Of a stretch of DNA of 64,000 bases, positions 52,161 to 62,540 are shown one piece after another (position 1 is the first letter of the stretch; each line of letters begins with the position of its first letter). Both the position numbers and the translations under genes were made by a program. The DNA is from VGBV01 sp963780395. Its GTDB lineage: Bacteria; Actinomycetota; Thermoleophilia; Solirubrobacterales; 70-9. The DNA lies in the NCBI GenBank assembly GCA_963780395.1, contig CAWABY010000010.1, positions 62,001 through 126,000 on the forward strand, read 5' to 3'. The notes beneath the pieces were generated by a model. The model made no database searches, had not been told where the DNA came from, and worked only from the letters and a program-made list of their open reading frames with translations.

Positions 52161-53086
52161 CTAGCCCTGGCGGCTGGCGACGCGCGGGTTGGTGATCGGG
52201 GTCACCGTGGCCTCGATGCGCTCGCGCATCGGCTCGTAGTCGGGCGGCAGCGAAAGCTTCTCGCCCAGTGACTCGAGCGGCTCGTCCGCGGTGAAGCCCG
52301 GGCCCAGGGTGGCGATCTCGAACAGCACCCCGCTGGGCTCGCGGAAGTAGATCGAGCGGAAGTAGAAGCGGTCAATCACCGGCGTCGGCTGCGCGCCCCC
52401 GTCCATCACGCGCTCGCGCCAGCGCTCGTGCTCGTCGATCGGCGAGGCCCAGGCGACGTGGTGGACGGTGCCCGCGCCCGGGATGCCCATCTCGGCCGGG
52501 GGCTCGTCATAGGCGTAGAGCCCGCCGCGACTGCTCGCCTCGAGCCTCCCAGCCGTCGCCCGGGGCTCGAAGTTGAGGGCTTCCTCCAGCAGCGGGCGGC
52601 TGGCGTCGGGGTTGACCGAGTAGGCGAGGGCTCCGTCGAACCCCTGCAAGCGCCACCTCTTTCGGGACCTCGGGGTGGTCGGCGATCAGCGGCTCGTCTG
52701 AAACGTCTCGACGACCTGAACTCGTGCCCAGGCCCTCGGGGTCGGCGAAGCTGAGGTGACCGTCGACCGAGCTCGGTCTCGGCGCCCGCTTCCGCAGCCG
52801 CTCGTCCCAGAAGTCAAGCGCCTTCCTCGAGGCGACGCGCCAGCCGAGCCGTGTGGACCATGCCGGCGCCGGCGCGGCCGGGCCGCGCGCCCGGGTACTC
52901 GAAGAAGGTGATGTCGGAGCCGGCGTCGCCCTGCTCGTCGGCGTAGAAGAGGTGGTAGACGGTGGGGTCGTCCTGGTTGACGGTCTTCTTCACCATCCGC
53001 AGGCCCAGCGTGCCGGCGTAGAAGTCGACGTTCTCCTGGGCCTTGCCGGTGATCGCGGTGACGTGGTGGACGCCTTCGAGCTTCAT
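52161..53086 (-). CDS. VOC-family ring-cleaving dioxygenase (several frameshifts)
   Basis: Mononuclear-iron extradiol dioxygenase-like protein related to MhqO-type hydroquinone dioxygenases. The N-terminal VOC half is clean (LEGVHHVTAITGKAQENVDF with metal His, GLRMVKKTVNQDDPTVYHLF with the second His) as far as about 52840; the C-terminal half is clean from about 52640 (GTVHHVAWASP, YFREPSGVLFEIATLGPGF). Between them the product continues as ALDFWDERLRKRAP, FADPEGLG and DEPLIADHPEVPKEV in at least three frames, so four or more single-base errors are needed. The corrected length of about 308 aa is normal. ATG 53086 overlaps the epimerase stop (ATGA). Confidence 0.85.
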
Positions 53087-53997
53087 CGCAGTGCAGCCTC
53101 CATCGCGGGGTCGATCTCGGTATAGCGGAACTCGAATCCCAGGTCGGTCGCCCGGCGGGGCAGCACGCGGGCGCCGCCCATGACGACGTCCGCCAGCTCG
53201 CCGCCCCTGAGCGCGGCGACCGCAAACTTCGGCGTCGGGATCAACGCGGGGCGGTGAAGGGCCCGAGCGAGCGACTTGGAGAACTCGCGGTTGGTCACGG
53301 GGTTGGGCGCGGTGGCGTTGACGACGCCGCTCACCTGCTCGTTGTCCAGCGCCCACAGGATCAGGGCCACCTCGTCGTCGATGTGGATCCAGGACATGAA
53401 CTGCTCGCCGCTCCCCAGCGGCCCGCCGAGGCCGAGCTTGAAGGGAAGGCCCAGCTGCTTGATCAGCCCGCCGTGCTTGGTCAGCACCAGGCCGGTGCGC
53501 AGGATCACCGTCCTGATGCCCAGGCGTTCCACCTCGCGCTCGGCGGCCTCCCATTGGGCGGGAAGCTCGGCGGCGAAGCCCTCGCCGGGCTGGGACTCCT
53601 CGTCCAGCATCTTGGCGCCGCGATCGCCGTAGTAGCCGATCGCGGACTGGCCGACGAACACCTTGGGCCGGGCGGGCTCGTCCATCGCCTCGATTCCCTG
53701 GATCAGGTTCTTGGCGGCCGTGACGCGGCTCTCGCGAATTCGGCGCTTTGCATCGTCGGTGAGGCGCTGGTTGATCTCCTCGCCGATCAGGTTGACGACG
53801 CCGTCGACGCCCTCCAGGGCCTGCGGAGGCGGGCGCTCGCTGGTCGCCTGCCAAGCGTGCCAGTTGACGGTCGGGTTCTTCGGACGCGCCTTCTCGACGT
53901 CGCGGGTGAGCCCGACGACCTCGTCTCCGCGCGCCAAGAGCGCGTCGCAGACCGTTGAGCCGATCACGCCGGTGGCTCCTGTGACCAGAACCCGCAT
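53083..53997 (-). CDS. TIGR01777-type NAD(P)-dependent epimerase (SDR39U1/YfcH-like)
   Basis: Atypical short-chain dehydrogenase with 304 aa. The NAD(P) loop is LVTGATGVIGSTVCDALLAR; GVDGVVNLIGEEINQRLTDD, VFVGQSAIGYYGDRG (active-site Tyr in YYGDRG) and MSWIHIDDEVALILWAL are hallmarks, with the C-terminal DUF1731 segment ending LGFEFRYTEIDPAMEAAL. Physiological substrate unknown; some members are linked to cell-division inhibition by name only. Leads the epimerase-dioxygenase-esterase operon. Confidence 0.94.
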   Translation of the reverse strand: MRVLVTGATGVIGSTVCDALLARGDEVVGLTRDVEKARPKNPTVNWHAWQATSERPPPQALEGVDGVVNLIGEEINQRLTDDAKRRIRESRVTAAKNLIQGIEAMDEPARPKVFVGQSAIGYYGDRGAKMLDEESQPGEGFAAELPAQWEAAEREVERLGIRTVILRTGLVLTKHGGLIKQLGLPFKLGLGGPLGSGEQFMSWIHIDDEVALILWALDNEQVSGVVNATAPNPVTNREFSKSLARALHRPALIPTPKFAVAALRGGELADVVMGGARVLPRRATDLGFEFRYTEIDPAMEAALR

Positions 53998-54006
53998 CGG
54001 TGGGTG

Positions 54007-54012
54007 ATGCTA
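54007..54012 (-). promoter_or_regulatory. -10 box of epimerase operon, likely leaderless
   Basis: TAGCAT on the minus strand ends 9 nt before ATG 53997; no Shine-Dalgarno between. Confidence 0.4.
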
Positions 54013-54026
54013 GCGACGCGCGTGCG

Positions 54027-54056
54027 TAGGCTCCCCGCGTGCCCTCCGGCGGAGGA
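54027..54056 (+). promoter_or_regulatory. -10 box and Shine-Dalgarno of membrane protein 54062
   Basis: TAGGCT at 54027-54032 is followed by GGAGGA at 54051-54056, five bases before ATG 54062. This gene therefore has a leader and a normal ribosome binding site, unlike most neighbours. Confidence 0.5.
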
Positions 54057-54061
54057 TCGAG

Positions 54062-54694
54062 ATGAGCGCCGCGTCCGCGGCCGTGCTCACTGCGGGCGCC
54101 GCCAAGGGCGACGCGCGCCGCATCGGCATCCTCTTCATGGCCGGCTCAGCCTGCTTCGCCGTGGCATCGCTCCCGGGTGCCTCCGACCTCTCGGACCGAG
54201 TCGTCGCCGTCACCTACTTCGTCGGCTCGATCTTCTTCACCACCGCCGCCTTCGAGCAGCTGCGGACTGCGCGCGGACAGGGCAACGAGGTCGCCGCCGC
54301 CCTTGTCCAGTTCGCCGGGACTCTGTTCTTCAACGTCACCACCTTCGCCGGCATGATCGAGCGGCTCGACGCCCACCAGGCCGACCTGCTCGTCTGGTCG
54401 CCGGACGCCCTCGGCTCGGTCTGCTTCCTCGTCTCCAGCGTGCTCGCCGAGATCGTCGTCTGGGGCCCGCTGGTCCCAGCGAGGCGTTCGGCGAGCCTCA
54501 ACCTGGTCGGCTCAGTCGCATTCGGGATCTCGGCGGTGGCCGCCTACGTAATCCCGAACACCGACGAGCTGCTGAATGCGGCGCTCGCGACCTCGATGAC
54601 CCTGGTCGGGGCGCTCTGCTTCTTCTGGGCGGCGCGCGTGCTGGTCAAGCCGCCTCCCTGGTTGCGCCCGAAGCCCGCCGCGGCGCCGGCGTGA
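54062..54694 (+). CDS. Polytopic membrane protein, YrhK-like
   Basis: 210 residues, about six membrane helices: ILFMAGSACFAVASLPGA, VTYFVGSIFFTTAAFEQL, VQFAGTLFFNVTTFAGMI, SVCFLVSSVLAEIVVWG, LVGSVAFGISAVAAYVI and SMTLVGALCFFWAARVLV. The two-helix units with F-x-x-G-S/T-x-x-F and a conserved FFNxxT turn recall the YrhK domain; function is unknown. It is convergent with the malic enzyme gene, 7 nt apart. Confidence 0.78.
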   Translation: MSAASAAVLTAGAAKGDARRIGILFMAGSACFAVASLPGASDLSDRVVAVTYFVGSIFFTTAAFEQLRTARGQGNEVAAALVQFAGTLFFNVTTFAGMIERLDAHQADLLVWSPDALGSVCFLVSSVLAEIVVWGPLVPARRSASLNLVGSVAFGISAVAAYVIPNTDELLNAALATSMTLVGALCFFWAARVLVKPPPWLRPKPAAAPA

Positions 54695-54701
54695 GCCGGG
54701 C

Positions 54702-56216
<1,515 letters not shown>

Positions 56217-56224
56217 GGCCGCGG

Positions 56225-56230
56225 ATCATA
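56225..56230 (-). promoter_or_regulatory. -10 box of malic enzyme gene, likely leaderless
   Basis: TATGAT on the minus strand ends 8 nt before ATG 56216; one mismatch to TATAAT. Confidence 0.45.
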
Positions 56231-56266
56231 GGCAGGCCGCCAACCCGCCTCGGGCGCGGCTGCGGC

Positions 56267-56713
56267 TCAGTGGTGAGGTTGGGCTCGCTCAGCTTTGCGA
56301 AGCCGCTCTGCGAGTGCCGCCATCACCTGCTGGCCCACAACCGGGACGCGCTCGATCAGCGCCGAGAACTCACGGGAGCCGAGCACGAAGAGCCGCATGT
56401 CGCTCTCGGCGGTGACCGTCGCGGAGCGCGGCGCCGAGTGAAGAAGAGCCATCTCGCCGAAGCACTCGCCAGGGCCGAGCTTGGTGCTCCGCTTGCCCCG
56501 GATCGTCACCTTCGCCCGACCGTCGGCGATCACGAAAGCCTCGCGGCCAAGGTCACCCTGGCGCATCAACACCCGGCCGGTGGGGACCTCGACCTCCTCG
56601 GCCAGGGCGGCGATGCGGGAGAGGTCTCGCTTGCTGCAGGCAGAGAAGAGCTGGACCTGCGAGAGCCGTTCGACCTTGGGGTCACGCGCTCGCCGTCGCG
56701 CCGGTCGCTTCAT
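56267..56713 (-). CDS. Cyclic-nucleotide-binding domain protein
   Basis: 148-residue stand-alone CNMP-binding beta barrel. Landmarks: LSQVQLFSACSKRDLSRIAA, LMRQGDLGREAFVIADGRAK and the phosphate-binding cassette PGECFGEMALLHSAPRSATV with the Glu and Arg expected for cAMP/cGMP contact. There is no DNA-binding helix-turn-helix, so it is not a Crp transcription factor; it may regulate a partner protein. Divergent from polA, with GATAAT (minus strand, 56721-56726) 7 nt before its ATG. Confidence 0.88.
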   Translation of the reverse strand: MKRPARRRARDPKVERLSQVQLFSACSKRDLSRIAALAEEVEVPTGRVLMRQGDLGREAFVIADGRAKVTIRGKRSTKLGPGECFGEMALLHSAPRSATVTAESDMRLFVLGSREFSALIERVPVVGQQVMAALAERLRKAERAQPHH

Positions 56714-56746
56714 CGGCAGGATTATCCCCGATCGCGACCGAGCTCG

Positions 56747-56752
56747 TAGGAT
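56747..56752 (+). promoter_or_regulatory. -10 box of polA, likely leaderless
   Basis: TAGGAT ends 6 nt before GTG 56759. Confidence 0.5.
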
Positions 56753-56758
56753 CGGTAT

Positions 56759-59425
56759 GTGCCCGCAACCAAGCCGAAGTCAGGCTCAGCCAAGAAGGCC
56801 CCGAAGGGGGTCCCCGCGAAGGGAGAGCTCTTCCTGATCGACGGCAACTCGATGGCCTACCGGGCGTTCTTCGCGCTGCCAGAGTCGATCGCGACCCACG
56901 ATGGCCGTCCGACCAACGCGATCTACGGGCTCGCCTCGATGTTCGCGAAGATGCTCACCGACCACCAGCCCAAGGCCGTGGTGGTCGCCTGGGACGCCGG
57001 CTGGTCGGGACGCGAGAAGACGTATGAGCCCTACAAGGCCCAGCGCAAGTCCCGCCCGGACCTGCTGAAGGAGCAGTGGCCACATCTGATGCCGCTCGCC
57101 GAGGCGTTCGGGTTCAGCAACATCAAAGTCGACGGCTACGAGGCCGACGACGTGATCGCCTCGCTCACCAAGCGCGCCCGCGAGCAGGAAATCCCCGTCA
57201 TGGTCGTCTCGGGCGACCGCGACGTCTACCAGCTGGTCGAGGACGGGGTCCGCGTGATGACCACCTCCCGCGGCGTCACCGACACCAAGATCTACGACCG
57301 CGACGGCGTGATCGAGCGCTACGGGGTCCCGCCCGAGCGCGTCACCGACCTGATCGGCCTCAAGGGCGACACCTCCGACAACATCCCCGGCGTCCCCGGC
57401 ATCGGCGACAAGACCGCCGCCCAGCTGCTGCAGGAGTACGGGGACGTCGAGGGCGTGCTGGCCAACATCGACAAGATCTCCGGCGCCAAGCGCAAGGAGA
57501 ACCTGACCAATCACGCCGACGACGCGCGCGTCTCCAAGCAACTCGCCACGGCGATCACCGACATCGACTTCGAGCTCGACCTGGATGAGCTGATGGCCGC
57601 CGATATGGACCGCAGCCGCCTGCGGGAGGTCGCCCGCGAGCACGAGCTGCGCATCATCCTCGAGCGCCTGGAGGAGGATCTGGGCGCCGACTTCGTCCCC
57701 GAAGCGTCCGTCGACGAGACGATCAAAGTTGCCGCCGAGGAGGGCATCGTCTCCGACCTGGCCAAGGGCAAGGCCGCAGTCGCCATTGCCGGCGCCACCT
57801 GGGCCGCCGCCGACGCCAAGAAGGTCGTCACCGGCGAGGAGCCGGATCTCGGCAAGCTGGCCAAGGAGCTGGCCGGCCGTCCCCTGATCGGCCACGACCT
57901 GAAGTCACTCGGCGGAGGCGGCCAGCACGGCCTCCTCGCCGCCTGCGCCACCGAGGACGATCTGGATCTGCATCACGACACCATGGTCGGCGCCTACCTC
58001 CTCGACCCCGCGCGCCGCACCTACGACCTCGTCGACATCGCCGCCCAGCGTGGCCTCGCCACCGCCCCCGAAGAGAAGGAAGACAAGGCCGCCGACGACG
58101 GCCAGCTGGCTCTGGACGAGGAGCCGCCGCCCGATCCCGCGGCCGAGGCCCGCCTCGTGTTCGAGATCGCGAAGCAGCAGCGCAAGTCCATGAAGGAGCA
58201 GGGCCTGGAGATGCTGATGGACGAGGTCGAGATGCCGCTGGTCGAGGTCCTGGCCGAGATGGAGCGCGTCGGGGTGATGCTCGACGCCGAGCGCCTGGCG
58301 GAGATCGGCAAGGGATTCGCGAAGCGGATCGACAAGCTCGAAACGGACATCCACAAGCTCGCCGGCGGCGAGTTCACGATCGGCTCCCCGCAGCAGCTCT
58401 CGGAGGTCCTGTTCGAAAAGCTCGGCCTGACCAAGAAGCGCCGCGGCAAGACCGGCTTCTCGACGGACGCCCGCGTGCTCGGCCAGATTCGCGACGAGCA
58501 CGAGATCGTGCCCAAGATCGAGGAGTGGCGTGAGCTGACGAAGCTGAAGAGCACCTACCTCGACGCGCTCCCGGACCTGATCGACCCAGACACGGGCCGC
58601 ATCCACACGACCTTCAACCAGACCGCGACCGCCACCGGGCGCCTGTCCAGCACCAACCCGAACCTCCAGAACATCCCGATCCGCAGCGACGAGGGCCGGC
58701 CGATCCGCTCCTGCTTCGTCGCCCCCCGCGGCCAGCGCCTGCTCTCGGCCGACTACAACCAGATCGAGCTCCGGATCCTCGCCCAGATCGCCGGCGAAGA
58801 CGCGCTGCGCGAGATCTTCGCCCGCGGCGAGGACATTCACACGGCCACGGCGGCCGAGGTGCTGGGCGCGGATCCGAAAAAGGTCACGCCAGCCGAGCGC
58901 TCAAAGGCGAAGATGGTCAATTACGGGATCGCCTACGGCCTCTCCGCATACGGCCTCTCGGACCGGCTCAACATCGAGCAGGACGAGGCCGCCTCGTACA
59001 TCGGTCGCTACTTCGAGCGCTTCCCCGCGGTCAAGACGTACATCGAGGAGACGATCAAGCGGGCTCGCGACGACGGCTACGTGACCACGCTGCTGGGCCG
59101 CCGCCGCCCGATCCCCGAATTGCGCTCGGGCCGGCCGCAGGTCCGGGGCCAGGGCGAGCGCAACGCCGTCAACATGCCGATCCAGGGCACCTCGGCGGAC
59201 ATCATCAAGATCGCGATGGTCAACGCGCACCGGGCTCTGGCCGAGTCCGAGCTGAGCACGCGCCTGGTGCTGCAGATCCACGACGAGCTCTTGTTCGAGG
59301 GCCCCACCGCGGAAATGGAAGCGGCGGGCCAGCTCGTGGAGCGCGAGATGTGCGCCGCCTTCGAGCTCGACCCGCCGCTTGCGGTCGACGTAGGCGTCGG
59401 CCGCGACTGGCTAGCAGCGAAGTAA
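56759..59425 (+). CDS. polA: DNA polymerase I
   Basis: Okazaki-fragment maturation and repair polymerase, 888 aa. The 5'-3' exonuclease (residues about 20-290) is intact: LFLIDGNSMAYRAFFALP, VDGYEADDVIASL, VVSGDRDVYQLV, GLKGDTSDNIPGVPGIGDKT. The middle 3'-5' exonuclease-like domain lacks the DxE pair of ExoI (AVAIAGATWAAADAKKVV), so proofreading is probably lost, as in Taq-type and mycobacterial enzymes. The polymerase domain has motif A SADYNQIELRILAQIAG, motif B RSKAKMVNYGIAYGLSAYGL and motif C LQIHDELLFE. A Lys/Ala-rich head of about 20 residues precedes the exonuclease. Confidence 0.98.
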   Translation: MPATKPKSGSAKKAPKGVPAKGELFLIDGNSMAYRAFFALPESIATHDGRPTNAIYGLASMFAKMLTDHQPKAVVVAWDAGWSGREKTYEPYKAQRKSRPDLLKEQWPHLMPLAEAFGFSNIKVDGYEADDVIASLTKRAREQEIPVMVVSGDRDVYQLVEDGVRVMTTSRGVTDTKIYDRDGVIERYGVPPERVTDLIGLKGDTSDNIPGVPGIGDKTAAQLLQEYGDVEGVLANIDKISGAKRKENLTNHADDARVSKQLATAITDIDFELDLDELMAADMDRSRLREVAREHELRIILERLEEDLGADFVPEASVDETIKVAAEEGIVSDLAKGKAAVAIAGATWAAADAKKVVTGEEPDLGKLAKELAGRPLIGHDLKSLGGGGQHGLLAACATEDDLDLHHDTMVGAYLLDPARRTYDLVDIAAQRGLATAPEEKEDKAADDGQLALDEEPPPDPAAEARLVFEIAKQQRKSMKEQGLEMLMDEVEMPLVEVLAEMERVGVMLDAERLAEIGKGFAKRIDKLETDIHKLAGGEFTIGSPQQLSEVLFEKLGLTKKRRGKTGFSTDARVLGQIRDEHEIVPKIEEWRELTKLKSTYLDALPDLIDPDTGRIHTTFNQTATATGRLSSTNPNLQNIPIRSDEGRPIRSCFVAPRGQRLLSADYNQIELRILAQIAGEDALREIFARGEDIHTATAAEVLGADPKKVTPAERSKAKMVNYGIAYGLSAYGLSDRLNIEQDEAASYIGRYFERFPAVKTYIEETIKRARDDGYVTTLLGRRRPIPELRSGRPQVRGQGERNAVNMPIQGTSADIIKIAMVNAHRALAESELSTRLVLQIHDELLFEGPTAEMEAAGQLVEREMCAAFELDPPLAVDVGVGRDWLAAK

Positions 59426-59470
59426 CCGCCGGGCCGTTTTCATCGACGCGAGGCGGGGAAGACCCTTTCC

Positions 59471-59749
59471 ATGCAGAGGATCGTCTTCGCCCCGTTCAGC
59501 ATTGCGGCCGGCCTCGCGGCGGCCTTCGTCGGCAAGCTCGTTTTCGACAAGCTCTGGGCGCTGATCGACGACGAGGAGCCCCCCGAGCCCGAGCATCGCG
59601 AGATCGACTGGGTGAAGCTGATCGCGGCGATGGCGATCCAGGGAGCCATCTTCCGCGCCGTCCGCGGCATCGCCGAGCACGGCGTCCGCGTCGGCTTCCA
59701 GCGCTGGACCGGCGCCTGGCCGGGCGAGAAGCGTCCCGACCCCAGCTAG
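59471..59749 (+). CDS. DUF4235 membrane protein
   Basis: 92 residues with two hydrophobic segments (SIAAGLAAAFVGKLVFDKLW and KLIAAMAIQGAIFRAVRGI) and a connecting EEPPEPEHREIDW loop, the pattern of the actinobacterial DUF4235 family. Function unknown. ATG 59471 lies 45 nt after polA. Confidence 0.78.
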   Translation: MQRIVFAPFSIAAGLAAAFVGKLVFDKLWALIDDEEPPEPEHREIDWVKLIAAMAIQGAIFRAVRGIAEHGVRVGFQRWTGAWPGEKRPDPS

Positions 59750-59806
59750 CCGGGACCGCGTCCTGAGAAGCGGCGTCTGAAACCCGGCGTCTGAAACCAT
59801 CATCCG

Positions 59807-60244
59807 ATGGACAAGGGCCTCGCCGTCTTCCTGATGGCCGTCGTCGGCGGCTTGATCGCGCTGCAGGCGCCGATCAACGCCGGGCTTGGCAAGGAGACCG
59901 GCAGCTTCGCCGCGGCGCTGGTCTCGTTCGCCGTCGGCACCCTGGCCCTGACCGCGATCGTCGTGCTCAGCGGCAAGGCCGGGGGGATCTCGGGTGCCGC
60001 CAACGTCCAGTGGTACTACCTGCTCGGCGGGCTGCTGGGCGCCGCCTACGTCTTTACGGCGCTGGTGCTTGTCGACGAGATCGGCGCGGGCGGGGTCGCG
60101 GCGGCGACCGTGACGGGACAGCTGACCCTGTCCGTGCTGCTCGATCGCCTCGGCGTCCTGGGTCTCGAGGAGACACCGATCACATGGGAGCGGGCCCTGG
60201 GCGTCGCCCTGCTGCTGGTGGGCACCTTCCTGATCGTGCGCTAG
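59807..60244 (+). CDS. DMT-superfamily (DUF606/YdcZ-type) membrane protein
   Basis: 145 residues, five hydrophobic segments, with the family head VFLMAVVGGLIALQAPINAGL, the SFAAALVSFAVGTLALTAIV helix and LGGLLGAAYVFTALVLVDEI. DUF606 proteins are half-size members of the drug/metabolite transporter superfamily and usually work as dimers. Substrate unknown. Confidence 0.9.
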   Translation: MDKGLAVFLMAVVGGLIALQAPINAGLGKETGSFAAALVSFAVGTLALTAIVVLSGKAGGISGAANVQWYYLLGGLLGAAYVFTALVLVDEIGAGGVAAATVTGQLTLSVLLDRLGVLGLEETPITWERALGVALLLVGTFLIVR

Positions 60245-60252
60245 CGCCGCCG

Positions 60253-61348
60253 CTACGGCCGCTCGACCCGCAGCTTCGCCTCGGCGCCCAGGAAGCGCCC
60301 CACGTCCGCCGCCTCGGCCTCCAGGCCGGGGCGCACCCCCTTCGGCAGCCGGGCCGCGAACGGCTCGACCACGACCTCGATCGTACTCATCGCCCCGCTC
60401 GATCCGCCAGTGGCCGAAGGCGAGCCCGTCGGCGGTGGCGGCGGGCTTGCCCGCGCCGGGCACGCGGTCATGCGGCGCGGGGACGGCCGGGTGTGCGGTC
60501 CTCGTAGCCCAGCAGGTAGTTCTCCCATACCGGGAGCAGTCGGACGACCGGTCCCGGGCGATGGCCACGCGGTTCGGCCGCGCCCGGGCAGCGCCGACAT
60601 CGGGCCGCGCCCGGTCTCGGACTTCCTCCAGCGGCTCGCCCGCGGCCTCGAAGCCGCGCTTCGGGCGTCGGTGACCGTGCACTTGGCCCAGTAGGCGAGG
60701 TCGCGAGGGGTGGCGGGGCCGTAGGCTGCGAGGAAGCGCCGGGCGAGCCGGGCGTAGCCCTCGTTGGCGGTCGAGAAGCTCGTCGGGGGCGGGGACCACG
60801 AAGGTCTGCTTCTGGTCGAGCGCGGGGCTACGGCGAGCACGCCGCGCAGCGCGGCCACGTGGAAGAGCCAGTAGATGCGCGAGTTCCCTCGCCGGGATCA
60901 AGGCCGGAAGAGATCAACAGCTCGCGGGCCTCGGCGCGGGGCAGGGGCCCCCGCTCGAGGCGCCCGCGCAGCAGGTCGAGCTGGCGCTCGACCGCCGCTT
61001 CGTCCATGCCGAGCTGCTCGAAAGCGGGTCATCGCCGGGCGCAGCGGGCGCTCGGCCAGCAGCGGGCGCATCCAGCGCAGGTCCTCGGAGGCGAACAGGT
61101 GGATCGTGTTGCGCATCAGCCAGGCCCGGCAGACCTCGCCGTCGGCCGCCTGGGCGCGGACGGACTCCGCCGTCAGCCCGCTTGATCCGCGCGCGCAGCG
61201 CCAGGGCCGCTGCCGGTGCGTCCTGGGCCTGGATCGTGAAGCACGAGCGGGCGGCGGCGGCGACCGACTCCGCCTCGCTGCCGGGCAGCAGGCGCTGGGC
61301 GCGCAGCCGCAGCAGGCGAAGCTCTCGGTCGGAGACCTCGGCCGCCAC
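60253..61348 (-). pseudogene. Winged-helix DNA glycosylase-like protein (AlkZ/HTH_42 family), heavily frameshifted
   Basis: From GTG 61348: RLRAQRLLPGSEAESVAAAA and CFTIQAQDAPAAALALRAR (the QxQ motif of AlkZ-type glycosylases is QAQ), then in other frames AWLMRNTIHLFASEDLRWM, LLAERPLRPAMTRF, LGMDEAAVERQLDLLRGRL, IYWLFHVAALRGVL, LDQKQTFVVP, LARRFLAAYGPATPRDLAYW, LLPVWENYLLGYEDR and EPFAARLPKGVRPGLEAEAA. The order and spacing match one protein of about 365 aa of the DNA interstrand-crosslink-repair glycosylase superfamily, but at least seven frame changes are needed. It is either a decayed gene or a stretch of very poor consensus. Its start is 8 nt from the reductase stop, so they were one transcript. 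Confidence 0.75.
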
Positions 61349-61355
61349 GCTTGAC

Positions 61356-62478
61356 CTAGGCGGCGGCGGAGAGCTCGGGCTCGCGGCTGGGCTCGGGCGC
61401 CTGGCCGGCGAACTCGGGTGGCGCGATCTGCAGGTAGTGGCCGAAGGACCAGTCGATGAAGCGCTTGCGGCCGATCGCGGCGATCACCGCGCGCTGCATC
61501 CGGGCCGGCAGGCGCGGCACGAGCTTCTGGACGCGCAGCATCCAGCGGAACTTCCACTCGTGCGAGTCGTTGAACTCCGCGTAGTCGCGGAGGGCCGCCT
61601 GCTTCGTCTTGCGGCCCTCGATGCACGGCGCGCAGCTCGCGCCCGCAGGCGATGCCGAAGTAGAAGGCCGTGCGGATGCCCTCGGCCGTCAGCGGCAGGC
61701 AGTGGCCCGCCGAGTCGCCGGCGAAGAAGATCCCGTCCTCGGTCGCGCCGCGCAGCTTGTGGGGGATCCAGTTGCCCTGGTAGCGGACCGGCGGCCGCTC
61801 CAGGTCCTCCGCCAGCAGCACGGTCGTGTCCTTGACGTGAAAGCGGGGGTCGAAGGAGCCGACGCCGATGCGCTGCTCGTCGCGGGCCGGGAACGACCAG
61901 CCGTATCCGGCCGGGACGTAGCGGCGGTCGATCCAGATCTCGAGGTCGTCGCTGCCGCCCTCCGGATGGACCTCGAGGCCGCGCGAAAGGGGCGCGTCCG
62001 GTGGCTGGTACCCGTTGGTGGCGAGGATTCGCTTCCAGCCGAGCGCGTCGACGATCAGGGGCGCGGTCAGATCGCCGCGGTCGGTGTGCACGACATCGCG
62101 GGTGCGACCCTCCACCTTGGCCGTCTCGAACGTCGCGTCGGACTGCTGCCAGAGGATCTCGCAGAGCTCGCGGTAGTCGAAGGTGGAGAAGGTGAAGGGG
62201 AGCCGGTAGCGGCTGGTGCCGTGCGGGGTGTGCACCACCAGCGTGTCGAATTCCTGCCGCGCCGAGCCCTCCAGGCCCAGCGCGTGCAGCCACCCGGTCG
62301 GGATGCCGCAGGCCGAGGTCTGTCGCTCGCCGATCTCGTAGCGGTCGATCACGAGGACGTCGGCGCCCGAGCCGGCCAGCTCGCGCGCGACCGCCAGTCC
62401 GGCGAAGCTGGCGCCGCAGATGAGCACGTCGTGATCGCCGGAGAGCGGCAGTGCGCTGATCGCCGCGTTTTGTGGCAC
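61356..62478 (-). CDS. Geranylgeranyl-reductase-type FAD-dependent oxidoreductase (one frameshift)
   Basis: Flavoprotein likely reducing isoprenoid double bonds, for example on menaquinone or polyprenyl chains, or a related FixC-like oxidoreductase. FAD loop DVLICGASFAGLAVARELA with VLVIDRYEIG, second motif IFFAGDSAGHCLPLTAEGIR and TAFYFGIACGRELRA. Near 61627 the frame changes; deleting one base (minus-strand GTGCATC read as GTCATC) joins IEGRKTKQAALRDY-like sequence and the end KLVPRLPARMQRAVIAAIG to the stop at 61356. The corrected length of about 373 aa is normal. GTG 62478 is the chosen start. Confidence 0.87.
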
Positions 62479-62540
62479 GCCTGGGCACGAGGGGGACGGT
62501 AGCCGACCGAGGCGGCCGACTCTGCCAAACTGCAGCCTTC

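Noticed and set aside
59426..59470. Terminator after polA.
   Set aside because: A short TTTT is present but no stable stem precedes it.
60410..60694. Plus-strand open frames of 80-95 codons over the winged-helix gene.
   Set aside because: Antisense to clearly conserved glycosylase-like segments and without any motif.
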